The notes under the pieces: model-generated
Database searches by the model: none
What the model saw: only the letters and a program-made list of their open reading frames with translations
What the model was told of the DNA's origin: nothing
Shown: positions 56,017 to 64,000 of the stretch, in pieces
Position numbering within the stretch: the stretch's first letter is position 1
How the letters are laid out: each line of letters begins with the position of its first letter
Program-made: the position numbers and the translations under genes
NCBI RefSeq assembly: GCF_040729435.1
Contig: NZ_CP160398.1
Location: forward strand, 2,852,001-2,916,000
Length of the DNA: 64,000 nt
Direction: 5' to 3'
From: Pseudomonas sp. HOU2
Lineage (GTDB): Bacteria; Pseudomonadota; Gammaproteobacteria; Pseudomonadales; Pseudomonadaceae

Positions 56017-57741
56017 TCAGTGACCGGGCGCGGTTTGCCGCCAGGCCTGGGAACGGCGCAGCAAGCCGCGCGAAGCCCACGCCAGCAGCAAGGACACGCC
56101 CGCCGAGGTGAACAGAATCAGGGTCGACATCGCCGCCGCACCACCGACGTTGCCGGCGTCATCCATGTTCAGCACCGCGACCGCTGCGAGGATGGTGTCG
56201 GGGCTGTAGAGGAAGATCGCCGCCGACACCGTGGTCATCGCCGAGACGAACAGGTAGCGCACGATATCCAGCAGCGCCGGCAAACAGATCGGTACGGTGA
56301 CCCGCAGGTAATGGCGGTACAGCGGCGCCTTGAGCGACAGCGCGGCGGCTTCGAACTCGGCGTCGAGCTGACGCAGCGCGGTGGTGGCGGTCATTTGTGC
56401 GGTGGTCAGGTAGTGCGCAATGGTGCAGACGATCAGCAGGGTCATCGTGCCGTACAGCACGTGCAGCGGGTTGCCACTGAGGTTGAAGAAGAAGACGTAC
56501 CCCAGACCGAGCACCAGCCCCGGCACTGCCATCGGGATGAAACTGAGCATGCGCAACGTCAGGTTGAGGCCGCGTTGGCTGCGGGTTTTCTCCATCAGGT
56601 AAGCGCCGGTGAAGATCAGCACGCTGCCGATCAATGCCGTGCCCAGCGCCATCTTCAAGCTGTTGCCGTAGGCCAGCCAGCCACCGCCGGCAGTCTCGTT
56701 GAACTGGTAGTGATTGAGCGACAGCGACAGGTTGTACGGCCAGAACTTCACCAGCGACGAAAACACCGCCATGCCGAACACCAGCAGCAACGCCGCGCTG
56801 ATCAGCAAAACAATCGCCAGATAGCAGGCATCGCGCAATTTCGACGGCGCTGGTTTGAACACTTGAGCGCGGCCGCTCATGGAGTCGCCGTGACGACGAC
56901 GCAGCCAGGCATCGACGCCAAAGCTGAACAGCGCCGGCAGCAACAGCACCATGCCGATCAGCGCCCCGCGTCCGAATTGTTGCTGGCCGACCACGGCTTT
57001 GTAGGCTTCCAGCGCCAGCACTTGATAGTCGCCGCCGACCACCACCGGCACACCGAAATCGGTGATGGTCAGGGTGAACACCAGACAGAACGCAGCGAAT
57101 ACCGCTTGCCGGGTCGCCGGCCAGGTGATGCTGCGGAACGCCTTGGCCGGACTGGCACCCATGCTCGACGCCGCATCGAACAGCCGCGCATCCGCCAGCG
57201 ACAGCGCCGAAAGCAAAATCATCAGTGCATGCGGGAAGGTGTAGATCACTTCGCCCAGCACAATCCCCCAGAACCCGTAGATGTTGTCCGAGAGCAGCCC
57301 GCGCAACATGCCCTGGTTGCCGAACAGATAAACCAGCGCAATCCCCGGCAGCATCGACGGCGCCATCAATGGCAGCAGGGAAATCCCGCGCCAGATGCCC
57401 TTGGCCGGAATCAGGGTGCGTTGCAGGGCGTAGGCAAACAGGTAGGCCAGCGGTACGACGATGGCCGCGACGCTGAGGGAAACTTTCAGGCTGTTGCCGA
57501 GCAGCCAGTGGAAATTGTCGCTGCTCACCAGCTCCTTGGCGGCGAGCCAGCCACCGCCCTGCCCGGCCTCGCTGCTGAAACCGCGCCAAAAGATCGCCAG
57601 CAACGGCAGCAGCACCGCGACACCGAGCAGCAACAGCAGCAGGAGTTTGCCGCCGAGGACAAAAATCCGGTCACCGACCTCGGCGCCGGACACCTGCCGC
57701 GCCTGCTTGTGCGGTAGCGGCAGTGCGATGTTCGCGCTCAT
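56017..57741 (-). CDS. 2-aminoethylphosphonate-type ABC transporter permease (fused, two-domain)
   Basis: 574 residues with about 12 membrane helices: two BPD_transp_1 domains in one chain, each with an EAA-type loop (LADARLFDAASSMGASPAKAFRSITWPATR, and LDAEFEAAALSLKAPLYRHYLRVTVPI). The size and fused layout match the phosphonate FbpB-like permeases. Last base of the ATPase stop overlaps its start. Confidence 0.87.
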   Translation of the reverse strand: MSANIALPLPHKQARQVSGAEVGDRIFVLGGKLLLLLLLGVAVLLPLLAIFWRGFSSEAGQGGGWLAAKELVSSDNFHWLLGNSLKVSLSVAAIVVPLAYLFAYALQRTLIPAKGIWRGISLLPLMAPSMLPGIALVYLFGNQGMLRGLLSDNIYGFWGIVLGEVIYTFPHALMILLSALSLADARLFDAASSMGASPAKAFRSITWPATRQAVFAAFCLVFTLTITDFGVPVVVGGDYQVLALEAYKAVVGQQQFGRGALIGMVLLLPALFSFGVDAWLRRRHGDSMSGRAQVFKPAPSKLRDACYLAIVLLISAALLLVFGMAVFSSLVKFWPYNLSLSLNHYQFNETAGGGWLAYGNSLKMALGTALIGSVLIFTGAYLMEKTRSQRGLNLTLRMLSFIPMAVPGLVLGLGYVFFFNLSGNPLHVLYGTMTLLIVCTIAHYLTTAQMTATTALRQLDAEFEAAALSLKAPLYRHYLRVTVPICLPALLDIVRYLFVSAMTTVSAAIFLYSPDTILAAVAVLNMDDAGNVGGAAAMSTLILFTSAGVSLLLAWASRGLLRRSQAWRQTAPGH

Positions 57742-58817
57742 CAGGCAAACACCTGCAGGCTGCGCGGTGGCAAGGCGACCATGATCTGCTGGGCGCCGAG
57801 GCGCGGCATGGCTTCCGGCGCCAGTTCGGCGAGCAGCGAATGGCCCGGCAACTGGTCGAGTTCAAAGCTCATGCGGCAGCGGTTACCAAGGAAAGTGATC
57901 TCGCGCACCCTGGCCGGGAACAGGTTTTCTTCGTGCACCAGCGGATTGACGTTGATCGCTTCCGGGCGGCAGAACAACCGGCCCGAAGCGCCGCTCACGC
58001 TCCCATCGGCCAGACGCACATCCATCCCGCCAACCCGGGCGTGACTGGCGCTGCTGCGTTGGAACGGCAGCCAGTTGCCCTGCCCGACGAACTCGGCCAC
58101 GAACGGCGTGGCCGGGCGGTTGTAGATTTCCTGCGGGGTGGCGTACTGCTCGACGCGGCCGTTGTTCATCACGGCGATACGGTCGGCCATCAGCATGGCT
58201 TCGTCCTGATTGTGCGTGACCATCAGGGTGGTGATGCCGAGGTTGCGCTGCAGTTGGCGCAGCTCGGTGCACAGATGCTCGCGCACTCGGGCGTCGAGGG
58301 CCGACATCGGTTCATCGAGCAACAGCAGCGACGGCGCCGGGGCCAGGGCGCGAGCCAGCGCGACTCGCTGTTGCTGGCCACCGGACAGTTGGCCCGGGTA
58401 CTTTTTCTCACTGCCGCTGAGGCCGACCAGTTCCAGCATCTGCCCGACGCGACGGCGCACTTCGTCGCGACCACTGCCGGCGAGGCCGTAGGCAATGTTC
58501 GCTTCGACCGTCAGATTGGGGAACAGCGCGTAGGACTGGAACAGGATGCCGTAGTCCCGGGCCTGCGGTGCAAGGTGCGAGACATCGCGATCACCGAGGT
58601 ACAACTCGCCGCTGTCCTGCTTCTCCAGCCCGGCGATGCAGCGCAGCAGCGTGGTCTTGCCGCAACCCGACGGGCCGAGCAGGCACACCAGCTCGCCGGC
58701 GGCGACATCGAGGGAGACGTTATCCAGCGCGGTGAACGCGCCGAAGCGCTTCTGTACGCCGCGCACTTTCATCGGCGCACCGGGGTTGGTCAGGGCAGTT
58801 GCGATGGCAGGATTCAT
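57741..58817 (-). CDS. 2-aminoethylphosphonate-type ABC transporter ATP-binding protein
   Basis: 358 residues. Walker A GPSGCGKTT (about 50), Q-loop LFQSYALFPNLTV, signature LSGGQQQRVALARAL, Walker B LLLLDEPMSALD, switch VTHNQDEAM, then a C-terminal TOBE-like domain. First gene of the transport-catabolism run; upstream is a 256-base gap to the LysR gene with a repeat in it. Confidence 0.9.
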   Translation of the reverse strand: MNPAIATALTNPGAPMKVRGVQKRFGAFTALDNVSLDVAAGELVCLLGPSGCGKTTLLRCIAGLEKQDSGELYLGDRDVSHLAPQARDYGILFQSYALFPNLTVEANIAYGLAGSGRDEVRRRVGQMLELVGLSGSEKKYPGQLSGGQQQRVALARALAPAPSLLLLDEPMSALDARVREHLCTELRQLQRNLGITTLMVTHNQDEAMLMADRIAVMNNGRVEQYATPQEIYNRPATPFVAEFVGQGNWLPFQRSSASHARVGGMDVRLADGSVSGASGRLFCRPEAINVNPLVHEENLFPARVREITFLGNRCRMSFELDQLPGHSLLAELAPEAMPRLGAQQIMVALPPRSLQVFA

Positions 58818-58950
58818 GGACAGACCTCATCAAGCAGATGGGGCCAATCCTAGAGTTGTAATGCGTCCGTCATGTGGCAGTGAGGCAAAAACGGCCGATA
58901 GTGGTATTCGGGGATTTTGGTTCAGGCCTCAAGTCATGTGTTGCCTGGTC

Positions 58951-59054
58951 TGGCCTCATCGCTGGCAAGCCAGCTCCCACAAGGATCTTCAGTGAATGCA
59001 GATTTTGTGAACACCTGAAATACCTGTGGGAGCTGGCTTGCCAGCGATGGGGCC
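58951..59054. repeat. Palindromic repeat (family B)
   Basis: CATCGCTGGCAAGCCAGCTC and GAGCTGGCTTGCCAGCGATG as an inverted pair, spacer about 55 bases. Between the LysR gene and the ABC genes, which reduces read-through between them. Confidence 0.88.
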
Positions 59055-59073
59055 AGTTCGAGCAGTGAAGAAA

Positions 59074-59943
59074 TCAGGCCGGGGACATTTCCTGAGCCAA
59101 GCCGAGGAAGGCCGCCGGCAACCGCGCCCCCTTGCGCTCCTTGAGGCAATACAGGTACTCGGGAATCTGCGGCGCATTCTCGATGGTCAGCACCCGCAGT
59201 TGCGGATCATGCGGCACTTCCTGGCGGGCAATGATGCTGATGCCGATATTGCGCAGCACCGCCTCGCGGATCGATTCGCGGCTGCCGATCTCCAGCAACG
59301 GGCCGAAACTGACCCCGGCGCTTTCCAGCAACTCCTCGGTCAACCGGCGGGTGGTCGAGCCGGATTCGCGCATCAACAACGTATGCCCGGCCAGCGCACT
59401 CAACGCCACATGCTCCTGTGCCGCCAGCGGATGGTTGCGATGCACCGCCAGCACCAGTGGATCGCTACCCAATACCCGGCGAATCAAGCGCGCATCCTCA
59501 AGCAACTGCGACGAGGCCGCGACATCCACCCGGTAATCCTCCAGCGCTTCGAGCACCTGCTGCGAGTTGCCGATTTCCACCGACACTTCCACTTGCGGCA
59601 GACGCTCGCGGAAGGTCTTCACCAGATCGAGGATGTAATACGGCGCGGTCGCAGCGATACGCAACGTGCCCTGCACCTGACCGCTGTTGCGCAGGAAGAA
59701 CTCGATGTCGGCCTCCTGCTGCAACAGCGCCTTGACCATCGGCAGCAGTCGCGCGCCTTCATCGCTGACACTCAGGCGCCGACCGCCACGGTAGAACAGC
59801 TCCACCGAGTACTGGCTTTCCAGATTGCGGATCTGCGTGGTCACGGTGGGTTGGCTGAGGCCGAGCTTTTTCGCCGCCAGCGTGATGCTGCCCAGGCGGG
59901 CGACCATGTAAAACGCTTTCAGCTCGGCACTCAGCACAACCAT
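59074..59943 (-). CDS. LysR-family regulator of phosphonate catabolism
   Basis: 289 residues. N-terminal winged helix AFYMVARLGSITLAAKKLGLSQPTVTTQIRNLESQYSVELFYRGGRRL (9-57) and a LysR substrate-binding domain. Strongly resembles LysR proteins found with 2-aminoethylphosphonate genes. It lies upstream of the ABC genes on the same strand rather than divergent. Effector probably a phosphonate or its aldehyde (inference). Confidence 0.85.
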   Translation of the reverse strand: MVVLSAELKAFYMVARLGSITLAAKKLGLSQPTVTTQIRNLESQYSVELFYRGGRRLSVSDEGARLLPMVKALLQQEADIEFFLRNSGQVQGTLRIAATAPYYILDLVKTFRERLPQVEVSVEIGNSQQVLEALEDYRVDVAASSQLLEDARLIRRVLGSDPLVLAVHRNHPLAAQEHVALSALAGHTLLMRESGSTTRRLTEELLESAGVSFGPLLEIGSRESIREAVLRNIGISIIARQEVPHDPQLRVLTIENAPQIPEYLYCLKERKGARLPAAFLGLAQEMSPA

Positions 59944-59953
59944 CCCTCATCGT

Positions 59954-62209
59954 TTATTTGCGCAGCAGGCGCAAACCGTTGAACACCACCAGCAGGCTCA
60001 CGCCCATGTCGGCGAACACCGCCATCCACATGGTGGCGAGCCCGGCGAAGGTTACCGCAAGAAAGATAGCCTTGATCACCAGGGCCAAGGCGATGTTCTG
60101 TTTCAGGATGCTCGCGGTGTCGCGCGACAGGCTGATGAACGCCGGGATCTTGCGCAGATCGTCGTCCATCAGGGCGACATCGGCGGTTTCAATCGCGGTG
60201 TCGGTGCCGGCCGCCGCCATGGCGAAACCGATTTCGGCCCGCGCCAGCGCCGGGGCGTCGTTGATGCCGTCGCCGACCATGCCGACCCGGTGACCCTGTG
60301 CATAAAGCGCTTCAATGGCTTGCAGCTTGTCCGTCGGCAGCAAGTCGCCTTGGGCCTGGTCGATGCCGACCTGCGCCGCAATGGCTTGCGCGGTGTGCAC
60401 GTTGTCGCCGGTGAGCATCAGGGTTTTCACCCCGAGGGCGTGCAACTGACGGATCGCTTCGCGGCTGCTTTCCTTGACCGTGTCGGCCACGGCAAACAGC
60501 GCCAGCGGGCCGGATCTGTCGAGCAGCAACACCACGGACTTGCCCTGTTTCTCTAGCGCAAACAGCTTCTCTTCGAGTTGCGGCGAGCACAGGCCCAACT
60601 CTTCGACCAGACGGTGGTTGCCCAAGTGATAGGTTTGGCCATTGATTTGGCCTTTCACACCGCGACCCGCCAGCGCTTCAAAGTTATCCACACTGAGCAC
60701 GGCGAGGTTTTTATCCACAGCCGCATTGGCGATCGCCAGCGACACTGGGTGATCGGAACGCCCGGCCAGCGCGGCAGCAATGGCCGGAGCCGTGGCGTCG
60801 GCAGTCGGGTCGAGCGACAGGTAATCGGTCTGCACCGGTTTGCCGTGGGTGATGGTGCCGGTCTTGTCCAGCGCCAGGTAGTCGAGCTTGAAACCGCCCT
60901 CCAGGTACACGCCGCCCTTGACCAGAATGCCCTTGCGCGCCGCTGCCGCGAGGCCGCTGACGATGGTCACCGGGGTGGAGATCACCAGCGCGCACGGACA
61001 GGCAACCACCAGCAACACCAGCGCACGGTAGATCCAGTCGAACCACGCCGCGCCCATGAACATCGGCGGAATGATCGCCACGGCCAGCGCCAGCACGAAC
61101 ACCACCGGGGTGTAGATTTTCGAGAATTGATCGACGAAGCGCTGCGTCGGCGCCCGCGCACCTTGCGCCTGCTCGACGGCGTGGATGATCCGCGCCAGGG
61201 TCGAGTTGTTCGCCGCCGCAGTCACCGTGTACTCCAGCGAACCGGCCTGGTTGATGGTGCCGGCGAAGACTTTGTCGCCGATGGATTTCTCCACCGGCAG
61301 ACTTTCACCGGTGATCGGCGCCTGGTCGATGCTCGAGTTGCCGCTGACCACTTCGCCGTCCAGCGCGATGCGCTCGCCGGGCTTTACCCGCACGCGGGCG
61401 CCAAGTTCGACGCTTTTGACCTCTTGTTCGATCCAGTTGCCATCGGCTTGCTGCACCGTGGCCTGTTCCGGGGTCATCTGCATCAGACCGCTGATGGCGT
61501 TGCGCGCACGATCCAGCGAGCGCGCCTCGATCAACTCGGCCACGGTGAACAGGAACATCACCATCGCCGCTTCCGGCCACTGCCCGATCAGCACCGCACC
61601 GGTCACCGCGATGCTCATCAGCGCGTTGATGTTGAGGTTGCGGTTCTTCAGGGCGATCCAGCCCTTTTTATAGGTGGTCAGGCCGCCGCTGAGGATCGAC
61701 ACCAGCGCAATGATCGCCACCACCGAGGTCGGCGCGGCGTTGGTGAAGTGGATCACTTCAGCCGCCAGCGCACCAACGCCGGACAGCGCCAGTGGCCACC
61801 AGTGTTTCTTCACCGGCGCCGGGGCCGGGGATTCGACGCCCGCCTCCAGCGGTTCGGCGTGCATGCCCAGCGAGGTGATCGCCTCAGTGATCGGCGCGGT
61901 GTCCGACAGGTTGTGGGTCACACCGAGCACACGGTTGATCAGGTTGAATTCCAGTTGCTGCACGCCGGCCAGTTTGCCGAGCTTGTTCTGGATCAGCGTC
62001 TGCTCGGTCGGGCAGTCCATCGCTTCGATGCGGAAACTGCTCAACCGGGCGTCGGCGCTGGTCTTTTCGCTCAGTTGCACCAACGCAGGTGCGGGGGCTC
62101 TCGACGCGCAGCAGGCATCGCCACCGTGGTCGTGCTTGTGCACAGGCTGCAATTTGGGGCTGTGGTCGTGTCCCGCGTGGGATTTGTGGTTGTGCTGGGA
62201 ATCGCTCAT
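59954..62209 (-). CDS. cadA: Zn/Cd/Pb-translocating P-type ATPase
   Basis: 751 residues. His-rich N-terminus (HNHKSHAGHDHSPKLQPVHKHDHGG), one HMA domain with MDCPTE in place of CxxC, eight membrane helices, TGES, the ion site VVACPCALV (CPC), phosphorylation DKTGT and hinge MVGDGINDAPAL. P-IB ATPase that exports Zn2+, Cd2+ and Pb2+. Transcribed divergently from cadR, with a MerR-type operator at its promoter. Confidence 0.95.
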   Translation of the reverse strand: MSDSQHNHKSHAGHDHSPKLQPVHKHDHGGDACCASRAPAPALVQLSEKTSADARLSSFRIEAMDCPTEQTLIQNKLGKLAGVQQLEFNLINRVLGVTHNLSDTAPITEAITSLGMHAEPLEAGVESPAPAPVKKHWWPLALSGVGALAAEVIHFTNAAPTSVVAIIALVSILSGGLTTYKKGWIALKNRNLNINALMSIAVTGAVLIGQWPEAAMVMFLFTVAELIEARSLDRARNAISGLMQMTPEQATVQQADGNWIEQEVKSVELGARVRVKPGERIALDGEVVSGNSSIDQAPITGESLPVEKSIGDKVFAGTINQAGSLEYTVTAAANNSTLARIIHAVEQAQGARAPTQRFVDQFSKIYTPVVFVLALAVAIIPPMFMGAAWFDWIYRALVLLVVACPCALVISTPVTIVSGLAAAARKGILVKGGVYLEGGFKLDYLALDKTGTITHGKPVQTDYLSLDPTADATAPAIAAALAGRSDHPVSLAIANAAVDKNLAVLSVDNFEALAGRGVKGQINGQTYHLGNHRLVEELGLCSPQLEEKLFALEKQGKSVVLLLDRSGPLALFAVADTVKESSREAIRQLHALGVKTLMLTGDNVHTAQAIAAQVGIDQAQGDLLPTDKLQAIEALYAQGHRVGMVGDGINDAPALARAEIGFAMAAAGTDTAIETADVALMDDDLRKIPAFISLSRDTASILKQNIALALVIKAIFLAVTFAGLATMWMAVFADMGVSLLVVFNGLRLLRK

Positions 62210-62239
62210 TGGTCGCGTCCATGAAGGTGCCTGTTGCCA

Positions 62240-62270
62240 AGTAAAGACCCTGTAGCCACTATAGGGTCAA
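62240..62270 (-). promoter_or_regulatory. cadA promoter with CadR (MerR-type) operator
   Basis: On the minus strand TTGACC (62270-62265), 19 bases, TTTACT (62245-62240). The over-long 19-base spacer holds the dyad ACCCTATAGTGGC, then TACAGGGT (62267-62247), the site known for CadR. MerR regulators activate such promoters by untwisting the spacer when metal binds. Confidence 0.93.
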
Positions 62271-62293
62271 GCACCCATTTGGAGATGGCCGTC

Positions 62294-62743
62294 ATGAAGA
62301 TCGGCGAACTGGCGAAACTCACCGACTGCGCCGTGGAGACCATCCGCTACTACGAGCGCGAAAACCTCCTGCCGGAACCGGCGCGCAGCGACGGCAACTA
62401 TCGCGTCTACACCCAGGCCCACGCCGAACGCCTGACCTTCATCCGCAACTGCCGCACCCTCGACATGACCCTCGAAGAAATCCGCAGCCTGCTGGCCATG
62501 CGTGACAGCCCGCAGGATCAGTGTGCAAGCGTGAATACGCTGATCGACGAACACATCCAGCATGTGAAAGCGCGGATTGATGGGTTGCTGGCGTTGCAGA
62601 CACAACTGCTCGACCTGCGCCAACGTTGCGGCGAAGGGCCGGGGGCGGATCAGTGCGGGATTTTGCAGCGGCTGGAGGTGAGTGGCGGGGTTGTGGCGAC
62701 GGAGGTCGAACACTCCCACGTAGGCCGCAGCCACGGCCACTGA
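62294..62743 (+). CDS. cadR: Cd(II)/Pb(II)-responsive MerR regulator CadR
   Basis: 149 residues. MerR helix-turn-helix MKIGELAKLTDCAVETIRYYERENLLPEPARSDGNYRVY, Cys residues at about 77 and 120 (DQCASVNTLIDEHIQHV; RQRCGEGPGADQCGIL), and the His-rich tail HSHVGRSHGH typical of Pseudomonas CadR. ATG at 62294 gives this N-terminus; the frame is open further upstream. Also expected to repress its own promoter on the same operator. Confidence 0.95.
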   Translation: MKIGELAKLTDCAVETIRYYERENLLPEPARSDGNYRVYTQAHAERLTFIRNCRTLDMTLEEIRSLLAMRDSPQDQCASVNTLIDEHIQHVKARIDGLLALQTQLLDLRQRCGEGPGADQCGILQRLEVSGGVVATEVEHSHVGRSHGH

Positions 62744-62760
62744 CAACACCACAAAATATT

Positions 62761-62849
62761 GTGGGAGCTGGCTTGCCAGCGATAGCGGTTTTACAGACAC
62801 ATCAATGTTGAATGTGCTGCCGTCATCGCTGGCAAGCCAGCTCCCACAG
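62761..62849. repeat. Palindromic repeat (family B)
   Basis: GTGGGAGCTGGCTTGCCAGC on the left and GCTGGCAAGCCAGCTCCCAC on the right, spacer about 45 bases. Between convergent cadR and thyA. Confidence 0.9.
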
Positions 62850-62865
62850 GTTTAATGGCAGTCTG

Positions 62866-63837
62866 TCAGACCGCCATCGGCGCGGTCATCGGCGCATGGT
62901 GCTCGTAACCTTCCAGCGAGAAATCGCTCGGTTCCACCAGCTCCAGCCACTCCGGCTGATACACACCGGTCTTGGCGAACTCCGGCACGCGGTCGGAGAT
63001 TTTCAGTTTCGGCATGGCGAACGGCTCGCGCTTGAGCTGTTCGTTAAGCATGTCCAGGTGGTTCTCGTAGACGTGCGCATCACCGATGAAATAGGTGAAC
63101 CAGCGCGGCGTGTAGCCGGTCAGGCGCCCGATCAGGCTGAGCAGCGCAGCGCCTTCGGTGAGGTTGAACGGCGTGCCCAGGCCCAGGTCGTTGGAGCGGA
63201 TGTACAGGGTCAGGGAGATCTCTCTGGTCTCGACATTCGGGTGGAACTGGTACAGCAGATGGCATGGCGGCAGGGCCATTTCATCGAGCTGGGCGACGTT
63301 CCAGCCGTGGAACAGGATGCGGCGGCTGCCCGGATCCTTGATGATCGTGTCGACACACTGGCGCACCTGGTCGATGGCTTTGTACAGCACCACATAGGCC
63401 TGGCCGTCTTCTTCGCCTTGAGCGATCTGCTTGTAGCCGTTGCTCAGGGTTTGTTCGATGGCGGCGGTGTTGCTCAGCGGGATCTGCTTGTACGCCGGCC
63501 ATTTGCGCCATTGCACGCCGTAGATTTCGCCGAGGTCGTCTTCGCCCTGACGGAACGGGTTGGCCAGCCACTGCGCGTTTTCGTTGGCGTTCTGGTCCCA
63601 GACCTTGCAGCCCAGCGCACGGAATTCAGCGGCGTTGTTCACCCCACGCAGAAAACCGCACATCTCACCGATGGCCGATTTGAACGCCATCTTGCGGGTG
63701 GTGATCGCCGGAAAGCCTTCCTGCAGATCGAAACGCAGCATCGCACCCGGGAAGCTGATGGTGTTGATGCCGGTGCGGTTGGCCTGTTTGCTGCCGTTCT
63801 TGATGACGTGCGAGACCAGTTCGAGATATTGCTTCAT
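62866..63837 (-). CDS. thyA: Thymidylate synthase
   Basis: 323 residues. Catalytic Cys in [11 protein letters not shown], dUMP-phosphate Arg in [17 protein letters not shown], and folate region [20 protein letters not shown]. Makes dTMP from dUMP with methylene-tetrahydrofolate. A longer form than the 264-residue E. coli enzyme, due to an insert around [13 protein letters not shown]; this is normal for pseudomonads. Follows lgt on the same strand. Confidence 0.96.
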   Translation of the reverse strand: MKQYLELVSHVIKNGSKQANRTGINTISFPGAMLRFDLQEGFPAITTRKMAFKSAIGEMCGFLRGVNNAAEFRALGCKVWDQNANENAQWLANPFRQGEDDLGEIYGVQWRKWPAYKQIPLSNTAAIEQTLSNGYKQIAQGEEDGQAYVVLYKAIDQVRQCVDTIIKDPGSRRILFHGWNVAQLDEMALPPCHLLYQFHPNVETREISLTLYIRSNDLGLGTPFNLTEGAALLSLIGRLTGYTPRWFTYFIGDAHVYENHLDMLNEQLKREPFAMPKLKISDRVPEFAKTGVYQPEWLELVEPSDFSLEGYEHHAPMTAPMAV

Positions 63838-63887
63838 GAGTTACCTGTGTCCTTTGAGCCCCGGCGTCGCGCGCCGGGGTTCGTAGT

Positions 63888-64000
63888 TTAAGCGGTCGGC
63901 GCGAGCGGCGCTGCCGGCGCACGACGATAGGCCAGCCAGATCAGGAACAGCCCGCCGACGATCATCGGTACGCACAGCACCTGACCCATGGTCAGCCAGT
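63888..64000 (-). CDS. lgt: Prolipoprotein diacylglyceryl transferase, C-terminal end (5' partial)
   Basis: 37 codons to the window edge on the minus strand. Reads WLTMGQVLCVPMIVGGLFLIWLAYRR, the last membrane helix of Lgt, then an Ala/Pro tail and TAA. Lgt adds diacylglycerol to lipobox cysteines. The lgt-thyA order is conserved in Pseudomonas. A GC-rich hairpin (CCCCGGCG / CGCCGGGG) lies in the gap at 63859-63879. Confidence 0.9.
   Translation of the reverse strand, partial: WLTMGQVLCVPMIVGGLFLIWLAYRRAPAAPLAPTA

Noticed and set aside
60578..62224. 548-residue plus-strand open frame across cadA
   Set aside because: Antisense of the P-type ATPase gene; composition is Arg/His-rich and no domain is seen.

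Overview
The window is a 64 kb piece of a Pseudomonas chromosome, most likely from the P. fluorescens complex. This is judged from the high GC content, from protein sequences that read as pseudomonad orthologues, from the dense REP-type palindromes, and from a gene order that follows the P. aeruginosa PA0407-PA0341 block over long stretches (gshB, tonB3, yqgE, ruvX, pyrR, pyrB, pyrC', pilT, yggS, proC, yggT, metX, metW, rdgB, hemW, trmB, thiG, mtgA, rpoH, ftsXEY, two M16 peptidases, rsmD, laoRCBA, coaD, fdx, mutM, pfpI, ilvD, folA, thyA, lgt). No rRNA, tRNA, CRISPR array, transposase, integrase or prophage genes were seen.

Core layout. 1-5367: end of gshB, tonB3, yqgE-ruvX and the pyrimidine genes pyrR-pyrB-pyrC', closed by a strong terminator. 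7156-20016: cell-envelope, type IV pilus (pilT), proline, methionine, nucleotide-sanitation, heme, tRNA and thiamine genes. 20016-24214: the rpoH-ftsX-ftsE-ftsY block on the minus strand, with an AlgU-type promoter in front of rpoH. 24559-29950: an M16 peptidase pair, rsmD, a YheT-type hydrolase and an AraC regulator. 30052-35485: a sulfurtransferase and the long-chain alcohol oxidation genes laoR-laoC-laoB-laoA, with a perfect palindrome lying on the laoC promoter. 35601-40831: coaD, fdx, mutM, an HDOD protein, a DJ-1/PfpI protein and an rRNA methyltransferase. 44800-52974: ilvD, a PchP-like phosphatase, a cystine-type symporter, folA and a DUF2868/DUF3482 pair. 62866-64000: thyA and the end of lgt.

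Accessory insertions. (1) 5651-7082: a low-GC colicin M-type bacteriocin gene with a four-helix membrane protein that is probably its immunity partner. The catalytic motif lacks the usual histidine. (2) 41043-44542: the most unusual locus. It holds a promoter with an inverted repeat at the expected transcription start, a 23-codon gene with a strong ribosome binding site, an intercistronic hairpin, a SagB-type flavin dehydrogenase, an AurF-type diiron oxygenase and a Bcr/CflA exporter. It reads as an undescribed small biosynthetic operon that starts with a peptide. (3) 53103-59943: a phosphonate (2-aminoethylphosphonate type) uptake and oxidation cluster with an ABC transporter, a flavin oxidoreductase, a PhnZ-type HD protein and a LysR regulator. 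(4) 59954-62743: a Zn/Cd efflux ATPase facing cadR across a textbook MerR-type operator.

At least six REP doublets of one family and several other palindromic repeat families sit in the gaps between genes. One of them lies directly against the start of the YheT-type hydrolase gene.
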